From the NCBI GenBank assembly GCA_963740455.1, contig CAVUEF010000021.1, forward strand, positions 1 through 64,000: a DNA stretch of 64,000 nt, read 5' to 3'. The translations under genes were made by a program, and so were the position numbers. Shown in pieces: positions 39,556-49,355 of the stretch (position 1 is the stretch's first letter; each line of letters starts with the position of its first letter). The notes below the pieces were generated by a model that saw only the letters and a list, made by a program, of their open reading frames with translations, was not told the origin of the DNA and ran no database searches. Source of the stretch: Paucibacter sp963740455 (lineage in GTDB: Bacteria > Pseudomonadota > Gammaproteobacteria > Burkholderiales > Burkholderiaceae_C).

Positions 39556-41757
39556 ATGATGAACGCTCGCACCACCGTCGGCCGCCTGCAAGTCGACTCC
39601 ACCCTGCATCGCTTCATCAACGATGAAGTGCTCCCGGGAACAGGTGTTGCCCCAGCGCATTTCTGGGCCGGCTTTGACGCCATCGTCCACGATCTGACGC
39701 CCAAGAACCTGGCCCTGCTGAGCGAGCGCGACCGGCTGCAGTCCGAGCTCGATGCCTGGCACCAAGCGCACCCCGGCCCGATCACCGACATGCCCGCCTA
39801 CCGCGCCTTCCTGGAGCGCATCGGCTATCTGGTGCCGCAACCTGATCGGGTACAGATCACAACGTCCCATGTGGACGCCGAACTGGCGACGCAGGCCGGC
39901 CCGCAGTTGGTGGTGCCCATACTGAACGCCCGCTACGCGCTGAACGCCGCCAACTCGCGCTGGGGCTCACTTTATGACGCACTGTATGGCACCGACGCCA
40001 TCGCCGAGACGGGCGGCGCCGAGCGCGCCGGCCGCTACAACCCGGTGCGCGGCGCCAAGGTGATCGCCTTCGCGCGTCAGGTGCTGGACCAGGCCACCCC
40101 GCTGGCGGGTGCTTCCCACCGGGACGCAGCGGCCTACCGGGTTGAAGACGGCCGCCTGACCGTCACATTGACGAACGGATCAACCGTGCAGTTGGCCGAT
40201 GTCAGCCAGTTCGTCGGCTATCAGGGCGATGCTGCCGCGCCCGCTTCGGTGCTGCTGCGAAACAACGGCCTGCACCTGGACATCCGGATCGACCGCAGCA
40301 CCGCCATCGGCAAGCTTGACGCTGCGGGCATCTGCGACGTCGTGCTGGAAGCGGCCCTGTCGACCATCGTCGATCTGGAGGACTCGGTCACCGCGGTGGA
40401 CGCACAGGACAAGGTGCTGGCCTACCGCAACTGGCTGGGCATTCAGCTGGGCACCCTGACCGAGGAGGTCAGCAAGGGCGACAAGGTCTTCACGCGCAGC
40501 CTGAATCCGGATCGGCGCTACACCTCGCCCACGGGCGGCACGGTCGCACTGCACGGCCGCTCATTGATGTTCGTGCGCAATGTCGGCCACTTGATGACCA
40601 ACCCGGCGATGCTTGACGCGCAAGGGCGCGAAGTCTTCGAAGGCATCCTGGACGCGGTCATCACGGTGACAATTGCCCTGCATGACTTGCAGCGCCACGG
40701 CAAGGACGGTCTGTGCAACTCGCGCGAAGGGTCGATCTATATCGTCAAGCCCAAGATGCATGGTCCCGCCGAAGTGGCTTTTGCGGCAGAACTGTTTGGC
40801 CGCGTCGAGCAATTGCTCGGCCTGGCCGACAGTACCGTCAAGCTCGGCATCATGGACGAAGAGCGCCGCACCAGCGTCAACCTGGCCGCCTGCATCGGCG
40901 CCGCCGCCAGCCGCGTGGCCTTCATCAACACCGGTTTTCTGGACCGCACCGGCGACGAAATGCACAGCGCCATGCTCGCCGGCCCGATGCTGCGCAAGGG
41001 CGACATGAAGTCCAGCAAGTGGATTCAGGCCTACGAGCGCAGCAACGTGCTGGTGGGTCTGGCTTGCGGACTGCGCGGTCGGGCCCAGATCGGCAAAGGC
41101 ATGTGGGCCATGCCTGACCTGATGGCTGACATGCTGGCGCAGAAGATCGCCCACCCGAGAGCCGGCGCCAACACCGCCTGGGTGCCCTCGCCCACGGCCG
41201 CGACGCTGCATGCCTTGCACTACCACCAGATCAACGTGGCGGCCGTGCAGCAGGAATTGGAGAGAATCGACGCGCACGCCGAGCGCGACAGTCTGCTCAA
41301 CGACCTGCTGACGATTCCGGTCGTGGCCCGGGCGAACTGGAGCGACGCCGAGCGTCAGCAAGAGATCGACAACAACGCGCAAGGCATCCTGGGCTATGTG
41401 GTGCGCTGGGTCGACCAGGGCGTGGGTTGTTCCAAGGTGCCCGACATTCACGATGTGGCCCTGATGGAGGACCGCGCCACGCTGCGCATCTCGAGCCAGC
41501 ACATTGCCAACTGGCTGCGCCATGGCGTGGTCAGCGAGGCGCAAGTGCGTGCCACGTTCGAGCGCATGGCTGCGGTCGTCGATGGGCAGAACGCTGGCGA
41601 TCCGCTTTACAAGCCGATGGCCGGGCATTTCAATACCTCGGCCGCCTATCAGGCGGCGCTCGACCTGGTGTTCAAAGGCCTGGCCCAGCCCAGCGGTTAT
41701 ACCGAGCCGCTCCTGCATGCTTGGCGCTCGAAGGTGAAGGCGCAAGCGGCGCGCTGA
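39556..41757 (+). CDS. glcB: Malate synthase G
   Basis: 733 aa, the monomeric malate synthase G that condenses glyoxylate with acetyl-CoA. Motifs include DLEDSVTAVDA, GSIYIVKPKMHGP and WIQAYERSNVLVGLACGL. It serves glyoxylate from glycolate or allantoin breakdown or the glyoxylate shunt; glcDEF and aceA are not in this window. The ATG pair at 39556 and 39559 both have an AAAGGAC Shine-Dalgarno. A weak hairpin at 41769 may end the transcript. The dehalogenase upstream makes glycolate when it acts on chloroacetate, so the pairing with glcB is chemically sensible (inference). Confidence 0.97.
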   Translation: MMNARTTVGRLQVDSTLHRFINDEVLPGTGVAPAHFWAGFDAIVHDLTPKNLALLSERDRLQSELDAWHQAHPGPITDMPAYRAFLERIGYLVPQPDRVQITTSHVDAELATQAGPQLVVPILNARYALNAANSRWGSLYDALYGTDAIAETGGAERAGRYNPVRGAKVIAFARQVLDQATPLAGASHRDAAAYRVEDGRLTVTLTNGSTVQLADVSQFVGYQGDAAAPASVLLRNNGLHLDIRIDRSTAIGKLDAAGICDVVLEAALSTIVDLEDSVTAVDAQDKVLAYRNWLGIQLGTLTEEVSKGDKVFTRSLNPDRRYTSPTGGTVALHGRSLMFVRNVGHLMTNPAMLDAQGREVFEGILDAVITVTIALHDLQRHGKDGLCNSREGSIYIVKPKMHGPAEVAFAAELFGRVEQLLGLADSTVKLGIMDEERRTSVNLAACIGAAASRVAFINTGFLDRTGDEMHSAMLAGPMLRKGDMKSSKWIQAYERSNVLVGLACGLRGRAQIGKGMWAMPDLMADMLAQKIAHPRAGANTAWVPSPTAATLHALHYHQINVAAVQQELERIDAHAERDSLLNDLLTIPVVARANWSDAERQQEIDNNAQGILGYVVRWVDQGVGCSKVPDIHDVALMEDRATLRISSQHIANWLRHGVVSEAQVRATFERMAAVVDGQNAGDPLYKPMAGHFNTSAAYQAALDLVFKGLAQPSGYTEPLLHAWRSKVKAQAAR

Positions 41758-41768
41758 TGACTCTTGGG

Positions 41769-41787
41769 GGGCCGCACGCGGCCCTTT
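41769..41787 (+). terminator. Weak terminator-like hairpin after glcB
   Basis: gggccg-cacg-cggccc followed by ttt. A GC-rich 6-bp stem and a short T run. The rest of 41758-41863 includes a TAGAAT box (41834-41839) as a possible -10 for the next gene. Confidence 0.45.
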
Positions 41788-41863
41788 GCAGATGGCCGCC
41801 CGGCAAGGTGCTGTCGGCAAGACAGCCCTTGCCTAGAATCAGCGCTCTTGCCAAGGAGCATCA

Positions 41864-43111
41864 ATGCTTGAACATGGGGTCGCGCCGCTGCGTTGTGGTG
41901 TGCTGGTGGTGGGCGCCGGCCCGGCCGGAAGCGCTGCCGCGCGCGTGTTGGCCCTGGCCGGCTTCGATGTGCTGCTCATCGATCAGCAGCCGCTGGGCCG
42001 CGACAAGGTTTGCGGCGATGGCTTGATTCCGGACGCGCTGGCCGCGCTCAAGCGGCTGGGTCTGCTGGATGCCGTGGCGGCAAGCGCCAAAGCCGTCGCC
42101 CATGTGGCTTGCATCGGGCCGCGCGGCGGCCGCGTCGACGTGCCTGGCCGCCTGGCCGTGCTGCCGCGGCGTGAACTGGACCGCTTGCTGGCGCAAGGCG
42201 CGATTGACGCCGGCGCGCGCTGGCTGGCGCCGGCGCGTTTCGACGCGCCGCTGCAGGACGACGCAGGCCGCGTCATCGGCGCCGTGATCAAGCAAGGTGA
42301 CGCCGTGCGTGAAGTGCATGCCGACTGGCTGCTGCTGGCCACCGGCGCGGTGCCCAAGGCCTTGCTTGCGGCCGGCATGTGCACGCGCCACACGCCCAGC
42401 GGCGTGGCCTTGCGCGGCTATGTGCATGCGCCGTCCATGGCGGGGCGCATCAAGGCCATGGAGGTGGTCTGGAGCAAGGCAGTGCGGCCCGGTTATGGCT
42501 GGATCTTCCCGGCGCCCGACGACTGTTTCAACATCGGCGTCGGGGTCACCGACAGCCACCAGGCACTGGCGGGTGCTGATGGGGGAAAGCATGGCGCCAA
42601 GAAGGACGTCAATCTGCGCGCCCTCTTCGACGCCTTTTGCACGCATTACCAGCCCGCCGCCGAGCTGATGCGCGAGGGCAGGCTGCTGGGCGAACTCAAG
42701 GGCGCACCGCTGCGCTGCACGCTGGACGGGGCACGCTGGTCGCGCCCCGGCCTGATGGTGATCGGTGAGGCCGCCGGCAGTACCTATTCGTTCACCGGCG
42801 AAGGCATTGGCAAGGCGATGGAGACCGGCATGCTGGCTGCCGCTGCGCTGATGCAGGGGCGCCAGCAGCAACTCGCCGAGGCCGACGTGCGCGCGCTCTA
42901 TGAAGCCGGTCTGCGCACACTCAAGCCGAGGTTCGACCTCTATGCGCGCGCCAATCGCGTCAACGCCATGCCCTGGCTGGCCGATTTGCTGATCTGGCGC
43001 GCCAACAAGAGCCCGCGCCTGCTGGCTCGCATGAGCGGCGTACTCAATGAAACCAGCAATCCCGGCCATCTGTTCAGCCTGAAGGGCTTTTCCCGACTGT
43101 TTCTCGAATGA
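41864..43111 (+). CDS. Geranylgeranyl-reductase-family FAD-dependent oxidoreductase
   Basis: 415 aa. The N-terminal dinucleotide fold is VVGAGPAGSAAARVLALAG, followed by RDKVCGDGLIP and an FAD-binding GEAAGSTYSFTGEGIGKAM motif. The family includes geranylgeranyl and digeranylgeranylglycerophospholipid reductases and also other flavoproteins, so the substrate here is open. No membrane helix is obvious. The ATG at 41864 has a good AAGGAGC Shine-Dalgarno. The next gene starts 132 bp later, and no operon is clear. Confidence 0.87.
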   Translation: MLEHGVAPLRCGVLVVGAGPAGSAAARVLALAGFDVLLIDQQPLGRDKVCGDGLIPDALAALKRLGLLDAVAASAKAVAHVACIGPRGGRVDVPGRLAVLPRRELDRLLAQGAIDAGARWLAPARFDAPLQDDAGRVIGAVIKQGDAVREVHADWLLLATGAVPKALLAAGMCTRHTPSGVALRGYVHAPSMAGRIKAMEVVWSKAVRPGYGWIFPAPDDCFNIGVGVTDSHQALAGADGGKHGAKKDVNLRALFDAFCTHYQPAAELMREGRLLGELKGAPLRCTLDGARWSRPGLMVIGEAAGSTYSFTGEGIGKAMETGMLAAAALMQGRQQQLAEADVRALYEAGLRTLKPRFDLYARANRVNAMPWLADLLIWRANKSPRLLARMSGVLNETSNPGHLFSLKGFSRLFLE

Positions 43112-43243
43112 AGCGGAAGGTGAGTGCCCGGCCGGGTGCTTGTACGGATCGCAAATGCCGCCAAGTCCTGACACACTCGTGCGGTCATCCATCGGCGCGC
43201 ACAGTCGGCGCCGCCGCTTCAACCACCAACTTCGGGCCCAGTC

Positions 43244-44956
43244 ATGTCAACGTCCCCATTCGTCGCGCCACGCTTTGATCTGTTCCATCGTTATGACGCG
43301 CTGACGCAGATCGTCTTCGACTATGCCGAAGCCTTTCCCGAGCTGGTGTCGGTGCGCAGCATCGGCAAGAGCCACGAGGGCCGCGACATCTGGCTGGTGG
43401 TGGTGACCAACACCGCCACCGGGCTGGACTCCGACAAGCCCGCCTTCTGGCTGGACGGCAATATCCACGCTGCCGAACTGACTGCCAGCACGACCTGCCT
43501 GTACTACTTGAACCACCTGGTGTCGAGCTACGGCGCCAAGCCCGAGGTCACGCAACTGCTGGACACGCGCTGCGTCTACATCGTGCCGCGCCTCAATCCC
43601 GACGGCGCCGAGCTGGCGATGGCCGACCGGCCGCGCCATATCCGTTCGTCGACCAAGCGCTATCCGTTTGAAGAGGACCCGGTCGATGGGCTGACCATGG
43701 AAGACGTCGATGGCGATGGCCGCGTGCTCTATATGCGCGTGCCCGACCCGCATGGCAGCTACAAGAAGTACGCCGCCGATCCGCGGCTGATGGTGCCGCG
43801 CGAACCCGGCGAGTTTGGCGGCGCGTACTTCCGGCTGATCCCCGAAGGACTGATCAAGAATCACGATGGCCTGACCGTGCGCGTCAACAAGGATGCCGAA
43901 GGGCTCGACCTGAACCGCAACTTCCCCAGCGAATGGCGTCAGGAATTCAAGCAGGTCGGTGCCGGCGCCTACCCGACCAGCGAGCCCGAGGTACGCGCCA
44001 TGGTCGACTTCATCGTCAGCCACCCCAACATCGGTGCGGCCATCAGTTATCACACCCACAGCGGCGTCATCCTGCGCCCCTTCGGCACGCAGAGCGACGA
44101 CGAAATGATTCCCGAGGACTTGTGGGCCTACCAGCGCTTCTCGGCACTGGGCGAGAAGCTCACCGGCTACCCGGCCATCAATATCTTCAAGGACTTCAAG
44201 TACCACCCCAAGGAGGTCATCACCGGCACGCAGGATTGGGTCTACGAACACCTCGGCGCGCTGTTCTGGGTGGTCGAACTCTGGTCACCGAACAAGGAAG
44301 CCGGCATCACCGACTACAAGTGGATCGACTGGTTCCGCGAGCACTCGGTCGAAGACGACGTGAAGCTGCTCAAGTGGAGCGACGAGCAATGCGCCGGCCA
44401 GGCCCATGTGGCGTGGAAACCATTCCAGCACCCGCAACTGGGCGCGGTCGAAATCGGCGGCTGGGACAAGATGAACTATTGGCGCAACCCGCCGCCGGGC
44501 TTGCGTGAACGCGAAGCGGCGCGCTTCCCGGCCTGGATGAACCAGATCGCGCTGAGTCTGCCCAGGCTGGAGCTGTTGCGCACCGAGGTGCGCGCGCTCG
44601 GACCCGACACCTGGCGGGTGCGATTGGCGGTGGCCAACAGCGGCTGGTTGCCGGCCTATGTGACCAAGCGCGCGCTCGAGCGCAAACAGGTGCGCGGCGT
44701 GATGTTCGAGATCCATTTGCCGACCGACCCCGGCGCCGGCGTCAGCCTGGTGAGCGGCAAGGAGCGCATGGAAGGCCCGCAACTCGAAGGCCACGCCCCC
44801 AAGAACAGTCTGCACGCCTTCATCGGCAACCGCGAACTCACGGCCGACCGTGCCGTGGCCGAATGGGTGGTGCGCGCGCCCAAGGGCACAAGATTGGCGC
44901 TCACTGCGCGTGCCGATCGCGCCGGCGTCGTGCGCACCGAAGTGGCGCTCGATTAG
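43244..44956 (+). CDS. M14-family metallocarboxypeptidase
   Basis: 570 aa. The zinc ligands are His75 and Glu78 in DGNIHAAELT and a His in YHTHSG, and the catalytic Glu sits in FWVVELWSP. An acidic insert (TMEDVDGDGRVLYMRVPDP) after residue 140 and a C-terminal beta domain (from about 430) resemble bacterial members of unknown substrate. No signal peptide is seen, so it is probably cytoplasmic. It is convergent with the hybrid kinase, 47 bp apart. Confidence 0.9.
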   Translation: MSTSPFVAPRFDLFHRYDALTQIVFDYAEAFPELVSVRSIGKSHEGRDIWLVVVTNTATGLDSDKPAFWLDGNIHAAELTASTTCLYYLNHLVSSYGAKPEVTQLLDTRCVYIVPRLNPDGAELAMADRPRHIRSSTKRYPFEEDPVDGLTMEDVDGDGRVLYMRVPDPHGSYKKYAADPRLMVPREPGEFGGAYFRLIPEGLIKNHDGLTVRVNKDAEGLDLNRNFPSEWRQEFKQVGAGAYPTSEPEVRAMVDFIVSHPNIGAAISYHTHSGVILRPFGTQSDDEMIPEDLWAYQRFSALGEKLTGYPAINIFKDFKYHPKEVITGTQDWVYEHLGALFWVVELWSPNKEAGITDYKWIDWFREHSVEDDVKLLKWSDEQCAGQAHVAWKPFQHPQLGAVEIGGWDKMNYWRNPPPGLREREAARFPAWMNQIALSLPRLELLRTEVRALGPDTWRVRLAVANSGWLPAYVTKRALERKQVRGVMFEIHLPTDPGAGVSLVSGKERMEGPQLEGHAPKNSLHAFIGNRELTADRAVAEWVVRAPKGTRLALTARADRAGVVRTEVALD

Positions 44957-45003
44957 AAAATCCCGGCGCGGTCGCGGACCAGGCCTGGCAGGCCCTCAAG
45001 GTC

Positions 45004-48000
45004 TCAAAGCGTCGCCTCGAAATCCTTGTCGCTCATCAGGTCGGTCAGCACCTGACGCAGGCGTTGCGCATCGATCGGCTTGGTGAGGAAATCGTTCATG
45101 CCCGCGGCCAGCGCTTCATCGCGCTCGGACACCAGCGCCGCGGCCGTCAGCGCGACGACGGGCAAGGCCCTGGCGTCAAAGTGTTCGCGAATCCGGCGGG
45201 TCGCCTCGTGGCCGCTCATCACCGGCATCTGCACGTCCATCAACACCACGTCGTAGGGCTTGCCGGTTCTGGCTGCGGCCAGCACCGCTTCCACCGCTTG
45301 GGCGCCGTCGCTGACCTGCGTCACCTCCATGCCCCATTGCTCGAGCAAGGCCACGGCAATCATCATGTTCACCGGGTTGTCCTCGACCATCAGCACGCGC
45401 ACGCCTTGCAGTGCATTGAGCAATTGCGCCGAATGCACCAGCGCCGAGATGGGCGCGGTGGTGGCTTGCAGCGGCAATTCGGCCCAGAACAGGCTGCCCT
45501 CCCCGGGCTGGCTCTGCACGCCAACCGCGCCGCCCATCAGCGCGGCGAGTTCGCTGCAAATCGACAGTCCGAGTCCGGTGCCGCCGTAACGCCTGGTGGT
45601 CGATTCGTCGGCCTGCGTGAAGGGCTGGAAGAGTCTGGCGCACATGGTCGCGTCGATGCCCGGGCCGGTATCGACCACCTCGAAGCGCAACCCGCCTCCG
45701 TGCAGACGCTTGACGCGCAGATGCACCGATCCCTGCGCGGTGAATTTGATCGCATTCGTCAGGTAGTTGCTCAGAATCTGCCGCGTGCGCACCGGGTCTC
45801 CCACCACCCAGGCCGCCACTTCGGGGTCGATCTCGATGCCGAATTCGAGTCCGCGCGACTGTGCCAGCGTCGTATAAGCGATGCGCATCGTGCCCAGCAT
45901 GTCACGCAGCGCAAACGGCAGCTGCTCCAGGCTCAATCGACCCGCCTCGATCTTGGACAAGTCGAGCACGTCCGAGATCAGGCCGGACAGGCTCTCGGCG
46001 CTGCCCAGCATCTGGTCCAGGTAATGACGCCGCGTGGCTTCGTCCAGGTCGGGCTGCTGCGCCAGTCGCGCCAGACCGAGCAAGCCGTTCAAGGGCGTGC
46101 GGATCTCGTGGCTGGTATTGGCCAGAAATGCGCTCTTGGCGCGATTCGCCGACTGGGCTTCGTCCTTGGCCTGCGCCAGCGCCGCCTCGACACGGCGCCG
46201 TTCGGTGATGTCTTCCAGAATCCAGATCGTGCCGCCACGGCTGGGATGGGTGGGGTCGACCGCCTTGGCCAGGATGCGGCACAAGAAGGTGCTGCCGTCG
46301 CGCCGTCGCACCATGCGTTCGGTCTCGACTTGCTCGCCACCGGCCAGACGCAGCCCCAGGTCCCGACTGACGCGCAGATAGTCTTCGGGCGTCGGCCAGA
46401 TCACGCTGTCGGGCTCTCCGGCCAAGCCTCCACGCGGCCAGCCGAACATGTCTTCGACGGCCGGGTTGGCCTGGATGAAGCGCTGGTCGCGCGTGAATGC
46501 AATGCCGATCGAAGCGTTTTGCAAAATGGCCTCGTGCGCCAGCCGGGTGCGCTCGGTCTCGGTGACGTCGCGGCCGTTGATGACCAGATAGTCCTTGCCG
46601 TCCATCTTGAAAGGCGCGGCCGACAACATCAGCGAGAGGTTGTTGCCGGTCTTGCTGTTGAAGCTCGCCGGCATCTCGGCAACGCGCCCGTGTTGACGGA
46701 CCGCCTGCACGAGTCGCTCGCGGTCGCCCTCCCTGGCCCAGATGCCGATCTCGCCTGAGGTGCGACCGATGACCTCTTCGGCCGTATACCCCGACAAACG
46801 CTCGAAGGTCTTGTTGACCATCGTATAGGTGCCGGTCTGCATTTCGGTCAAGGTGATCACGTCCGGGCTGGTGGCCACCAGATGCGAGAGCAGCCCCTCC
46901 GAGCGGCGCAGCGCTTCCTGGGCGCGGACCTGCTCGGTTTGATCGACAAAGAAGGTCAGCGTGGCCGGGCCGCTGGTGGCGTCCACGCGCACACTGGTGG
47001 CCTGCGCCAGCAGCAGCCTGCGCGTCAAGGTGCGCAAGCGGAATTCGGCCATGGGCATCATCGTGCCGGTGGCCATTGACTCGATTTTCGCCGCGCGTTG
47101 GCGTGCCCGCTCGTCGTCTCCGGCCTCATAGTGGGAGAACAGGTCCTGTCCGACCATGCTGGCGCGCTTGACATAGCCGAACATGGCCATCGCGGCCGGA
47201 TTGGCATCGATGACCCGGCCAAATCGATGCAAGACAAGCGGCGAAGGCGAACGTCGGAACAGTTCGCTGTAGCGACCTTCGGTGGCCTGTATGGCATGGT
47301 CGGCCTGTACTTCGCGAGTCACGTCTCGGCCCACGCCCCAATAGCCCAGAAAGCTGCCGCTCGGGTCAAAACGCGGTTCACCGCTGATGCTCACATGGCG
47401 CGTACGGCCATCGCTTTGCAGGCGGCGCGCCACCAGCGCATAGAAGGCCCGGTGCGATTCCAGGTCGGCGCGGTGGGCGTCGAGTTCGTCTTCGGTGAGA
47501 CCGAAATTTTCGACCTCCCAGGGTTTTCTTCCCAGGCGCGCATCGAGGTCCAAGCCACTCGCGCCCGGCTTGTCTTCGATCAGCTGGGTGAAGCGAAATT
47601 CGCGGTCCATCTCCCAGTACCAGTCGGCAGCCATGGCCAGCAACCGGCGAAAACGGTCGCTGCGGTCGGCCACCTGCGCCAACGAGCGCGTGATGATGTG
47701 CAAGCTGCCCAGACCCACCACCAGGCCGGTACCCAACAGCAGCAGGTGCGCGCCCATCCGGGTCGCGAGATGGCGGATCAGGCCCAGGTCGACACCTGCT
47801 TGAACCGTCGAACCGCCCAGGTATTCGAGGCCCGCCATGCCGGTGAGCAGCAACAGGCTGAAGCCGGCCATCAACAAACCCAGGCGCAGCCCGTTGAGCG
47901 CGGTGGTCAAGGCCACCATCAAGCCCATCAAGCCCAGTGTGATGGAGTCCAGTCCCTGATGGCGCAGCATGGCCACCGTCACCGCCAACACCAGCACCAG

Positions 48001-48300
48001 TGCCATCAGCAGGGTCACTACGCTGCGGCAACGCGTCGGCGGTACCAACCACATCCCCAGCAGACTCAACAGACTGATGAACAAGGACAGTGCGGCCGGT
48101 GCCCAGGCGTCCACCGACAGCATCGACGCCTCCGAGCCGAGCAGCAACACGGACGCCGCCAAGGTCAGCGCCGAGCAAGTGCCCATCAGCAAGCGGCACG
48201 AGTACAGGTGCACCGCACCATCCAGCGCGATGCCGGGAGGATTGGCGAGGGCAGCTGCGCCTCCCAGATACTCCAAGTCTTCCAGTTGTCCTGCGTTCAC
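45004..48300 (-). CDS. Hybrid sensor histidine kinase with multiple PAS domains
   Basis: 1098 aa. The N-terminal part (about 35-210) has six or so transmembrane helices. Four PAS domains follow (about 220-700). The HisKA H-box is ANTSHEIRTPLNGL, with HATPase N and G boxes (NYLTNAIKFT, GGTGLGLSICSEL). A C-terminal receiver (about 970-1090) carries the phospho-Asp in VVLMDVQMPVMSG. The signal is unknown. The start is GTG 48300, and ATG at 48186 is an alternative. No response regulator is adjacent, so output may go through another protein's Hpt domain, such as that at 51629. Confidence 0.9.
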   Translation of the reverse strand: MNAGQLEDLEYLGGAAALANPPGIALDGAVHLYSCRLLMGTCSALTLAASVLLLGSEASMLSVDAWAPAALSLFISLLSLLGMWLVPPTRCRSVVTLLMALVLVLAVTVAMLRHQGLDSITLGLMGLMVALTTALNGLRLGLLMAGFSLLLLTGMAGLEYLGGSTVQAGVDLGLIRHLATRMGAHLLLLGTGLVVGLGSLHIITRSLAQVADRSDRFRRLLAMAADWYWEMDREFRFTQLIEDKPGASGLDLDARLGRKPWEVENFGLTEDELDAHRADLESHRAFYALVARRLQSDGRTRHVSISGEPRFDPSGSFLGYWGVGRDVTREVQADHAIQATEGRYSELFRRSPSPLVLHRFGRVIDANPAAMAMFGYVKRASMVGQDLFSHYEAGDDERARQRAAKIESMATGTMMPMAEFRLRTLTRRLLLAQATSVRVDATSGPATLTFFVDQTEQVRAQEALRRSEGLLSHLVATSPDVITLTEMQTGTYTMVNKTFERLSGYTAEEVIGRTSGEIGIWAREGDRERLVQAVRQHGRVAEMPASFNSKTGNNLSLMLSAAPFKMDGKDYLVINGRDVTETERTRLAHEAILQNASIGIAFTRDQRFIQANPAVEDMFGWPRGGLAGEPDSVIWPTPEDYLRVSRDLGLRLAGGEQVETERMVRRRDGSTFLCRILAKAVDPTHPSRGGTIWILEDITERRRVEAALAQAKDEAQSANRAKSAFLANTSHEIRTPLNGLLGLARLAQQPDLDEATRRHYLDQMLGSAESLSGLISDVLDLSKIEAGRLSLEQLPFALRDMLGTMRIAYTTLAQSRGLEFGIEIDPEVAAWVVGDPVRTRQILSNYLTNAIKFTAQGSVHLRVKRLHGGGLRFEVVDTGPGIDATMCARLFQPFTQADESTTRRYGGTGLGLSICSELAALMGGAVGVQSQPGEGSLFWAELPLQATTAPISALVHSAQLLNALQGVRVLMVEDNPVNMMIAVALLEQWGMEVTQVSDGAQAVEAVLAAARTGKPYDVVLMDVQMPVMSGHEATRRIREHFDARALPVVALTAAALVSERDEALAAGMNDFLTKPIDAQRLRQVLTDLMSDKDFEATL

Positions 48301-48459
48301 GGTGCTATCGACCTCTCAGCGGCCAGGACCCGATCCCGGCGCAGACCACAGTCTTGACCAGAACCGGGGGCGGCGTCAGCCCTGCGGGCTTCCCAATCGG
48401 GGGGTCAGTGCAATCTATTGCCCGATTCCGGAAGCACTTGGCATTGTGTGTGCAGCGAA

Positions 48460-49302
48460 TCAGCCACACTTGGCAAGATTGAGTTCAGCGCGGGTGCGCA
48501 TCGCCACGGCGCGGGCAGCGCTGGCGAAGTCTTCGTCAGCGGATGCATACAGCACCTGACGCGACGAGTTGACGATCACCGGGCCGGTGGTTTCACCCCC
48601 CCGGCCACGCCATCCGGCCAGCACGGTGGCGCGGGCGTCGCCCCCCTGGGCACCGACGCCCGGAATCAATAGCGGTAGGTTGGGTGCGAGTTCGCGCACG
48701 CGTTCGATGTCGGCCGGATAGGTGGCGCCGACCACCAAGCCGAGCTGGCCGTTGCGGTTCCAGTCGGTTTGCGCGAGCCGGGCCAGATGCTCGTACAAGC
48801 GGGGTTGACTAGGAACGTCGGCGAGGCGTTGATTCTGCAGATCGCTGCCGCCGGCGTTGGACGTGCGGCACAGCAGGATCGCGCCCTTGTCCGGATAGCG
48901 CAGATAGGGCGCAATCGAATCAAAGCCCATGAAGGGCGACAAGGTCACCGCATCGGCCTGGTAGCGCATATAGGCCTCGCGCGCATATTGCTCGGCGGTG
49001 CTGCCGATGTCGCCGCGCTTGGCGTCCAGAATCACCGGCACGTGCGGCGCGACACGCTTGATGTGGGCCATCAAGCGTTCCAACTGGTCTTCAGCGCGCT
49101 GCGCAGCGAAGTAGGCAATCTGCGGCTTGAAGGCGATCACCAGGTCCTTGGTGACGTCGACAATGGCGCTGCAAAAATCAAAGATGCGGCCCGCGTCGCC
49201 CTGCCACGCGCCCGGAAATTTGGCCGGTTCCGGGTCCAGTCCGACACACAGCAGCGAGTCGTTGAGCCGTTCGGCCCGGTTCAGCATCTCAATGAAATTC
49301 AT
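48460..49302 (-). CDS. pyrF: Orotidine 5'-phosphate decarboxylase (type 2)
   Basis: 280 aa, catalysing the last step of UMP synthesis. The signature VILDAKRGDIGSTAEQYA holds the catalytic Asp-Lys pair. The type 2 form (DEPAKFPGAW-like start and about 280 aa) is usual in betaproteobacteria. It is a cytoplasmic dimer. The start is ATG 49302. It lies 159 bp from the hybrid kinase (downstream) and 53 bp from purB (upstream), all on the minus strand, and may share the purB transcript. Confidence 0.97.
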   Translation of the reverse strand: MNFIEMLNRAERLNDSLLCVGLDPEPAKFPGAWQGDAGRIFDFCSAIVDVTKDLVIAFKPQIAYFAAQRAEDQLERLMAHIKRVAPHVPVILDAKRGDIGSTAEQYAREAYMRYQADAVTLSPFMGFDSIAPYLRYPDKGAILLCRTSNAGGSDLQNQRLADVPSQPRLYEHLARLAQTDWNRNGQLGLVVGATYPADIERVRELAPNLPLLIPGVGAQGGDARATVLAGWRGRGGETTGPVIVNSSRQVLYASADEDFASAARAVAMRTRAELNLAKCG

Positions 49303-49355
49303 GCCCTTGTCCTGGGTTTTCCTGTGTTGTGCTGGGCCTGACGGCGTCGCATGGC

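Noticed and set aside
48361..48410. Possible further copy of the palindromic core (cagccctgcgggcttccc)
   Set aside because: Only a partial match, without paired arms; probably chance in GC-rich intergenic DNA.
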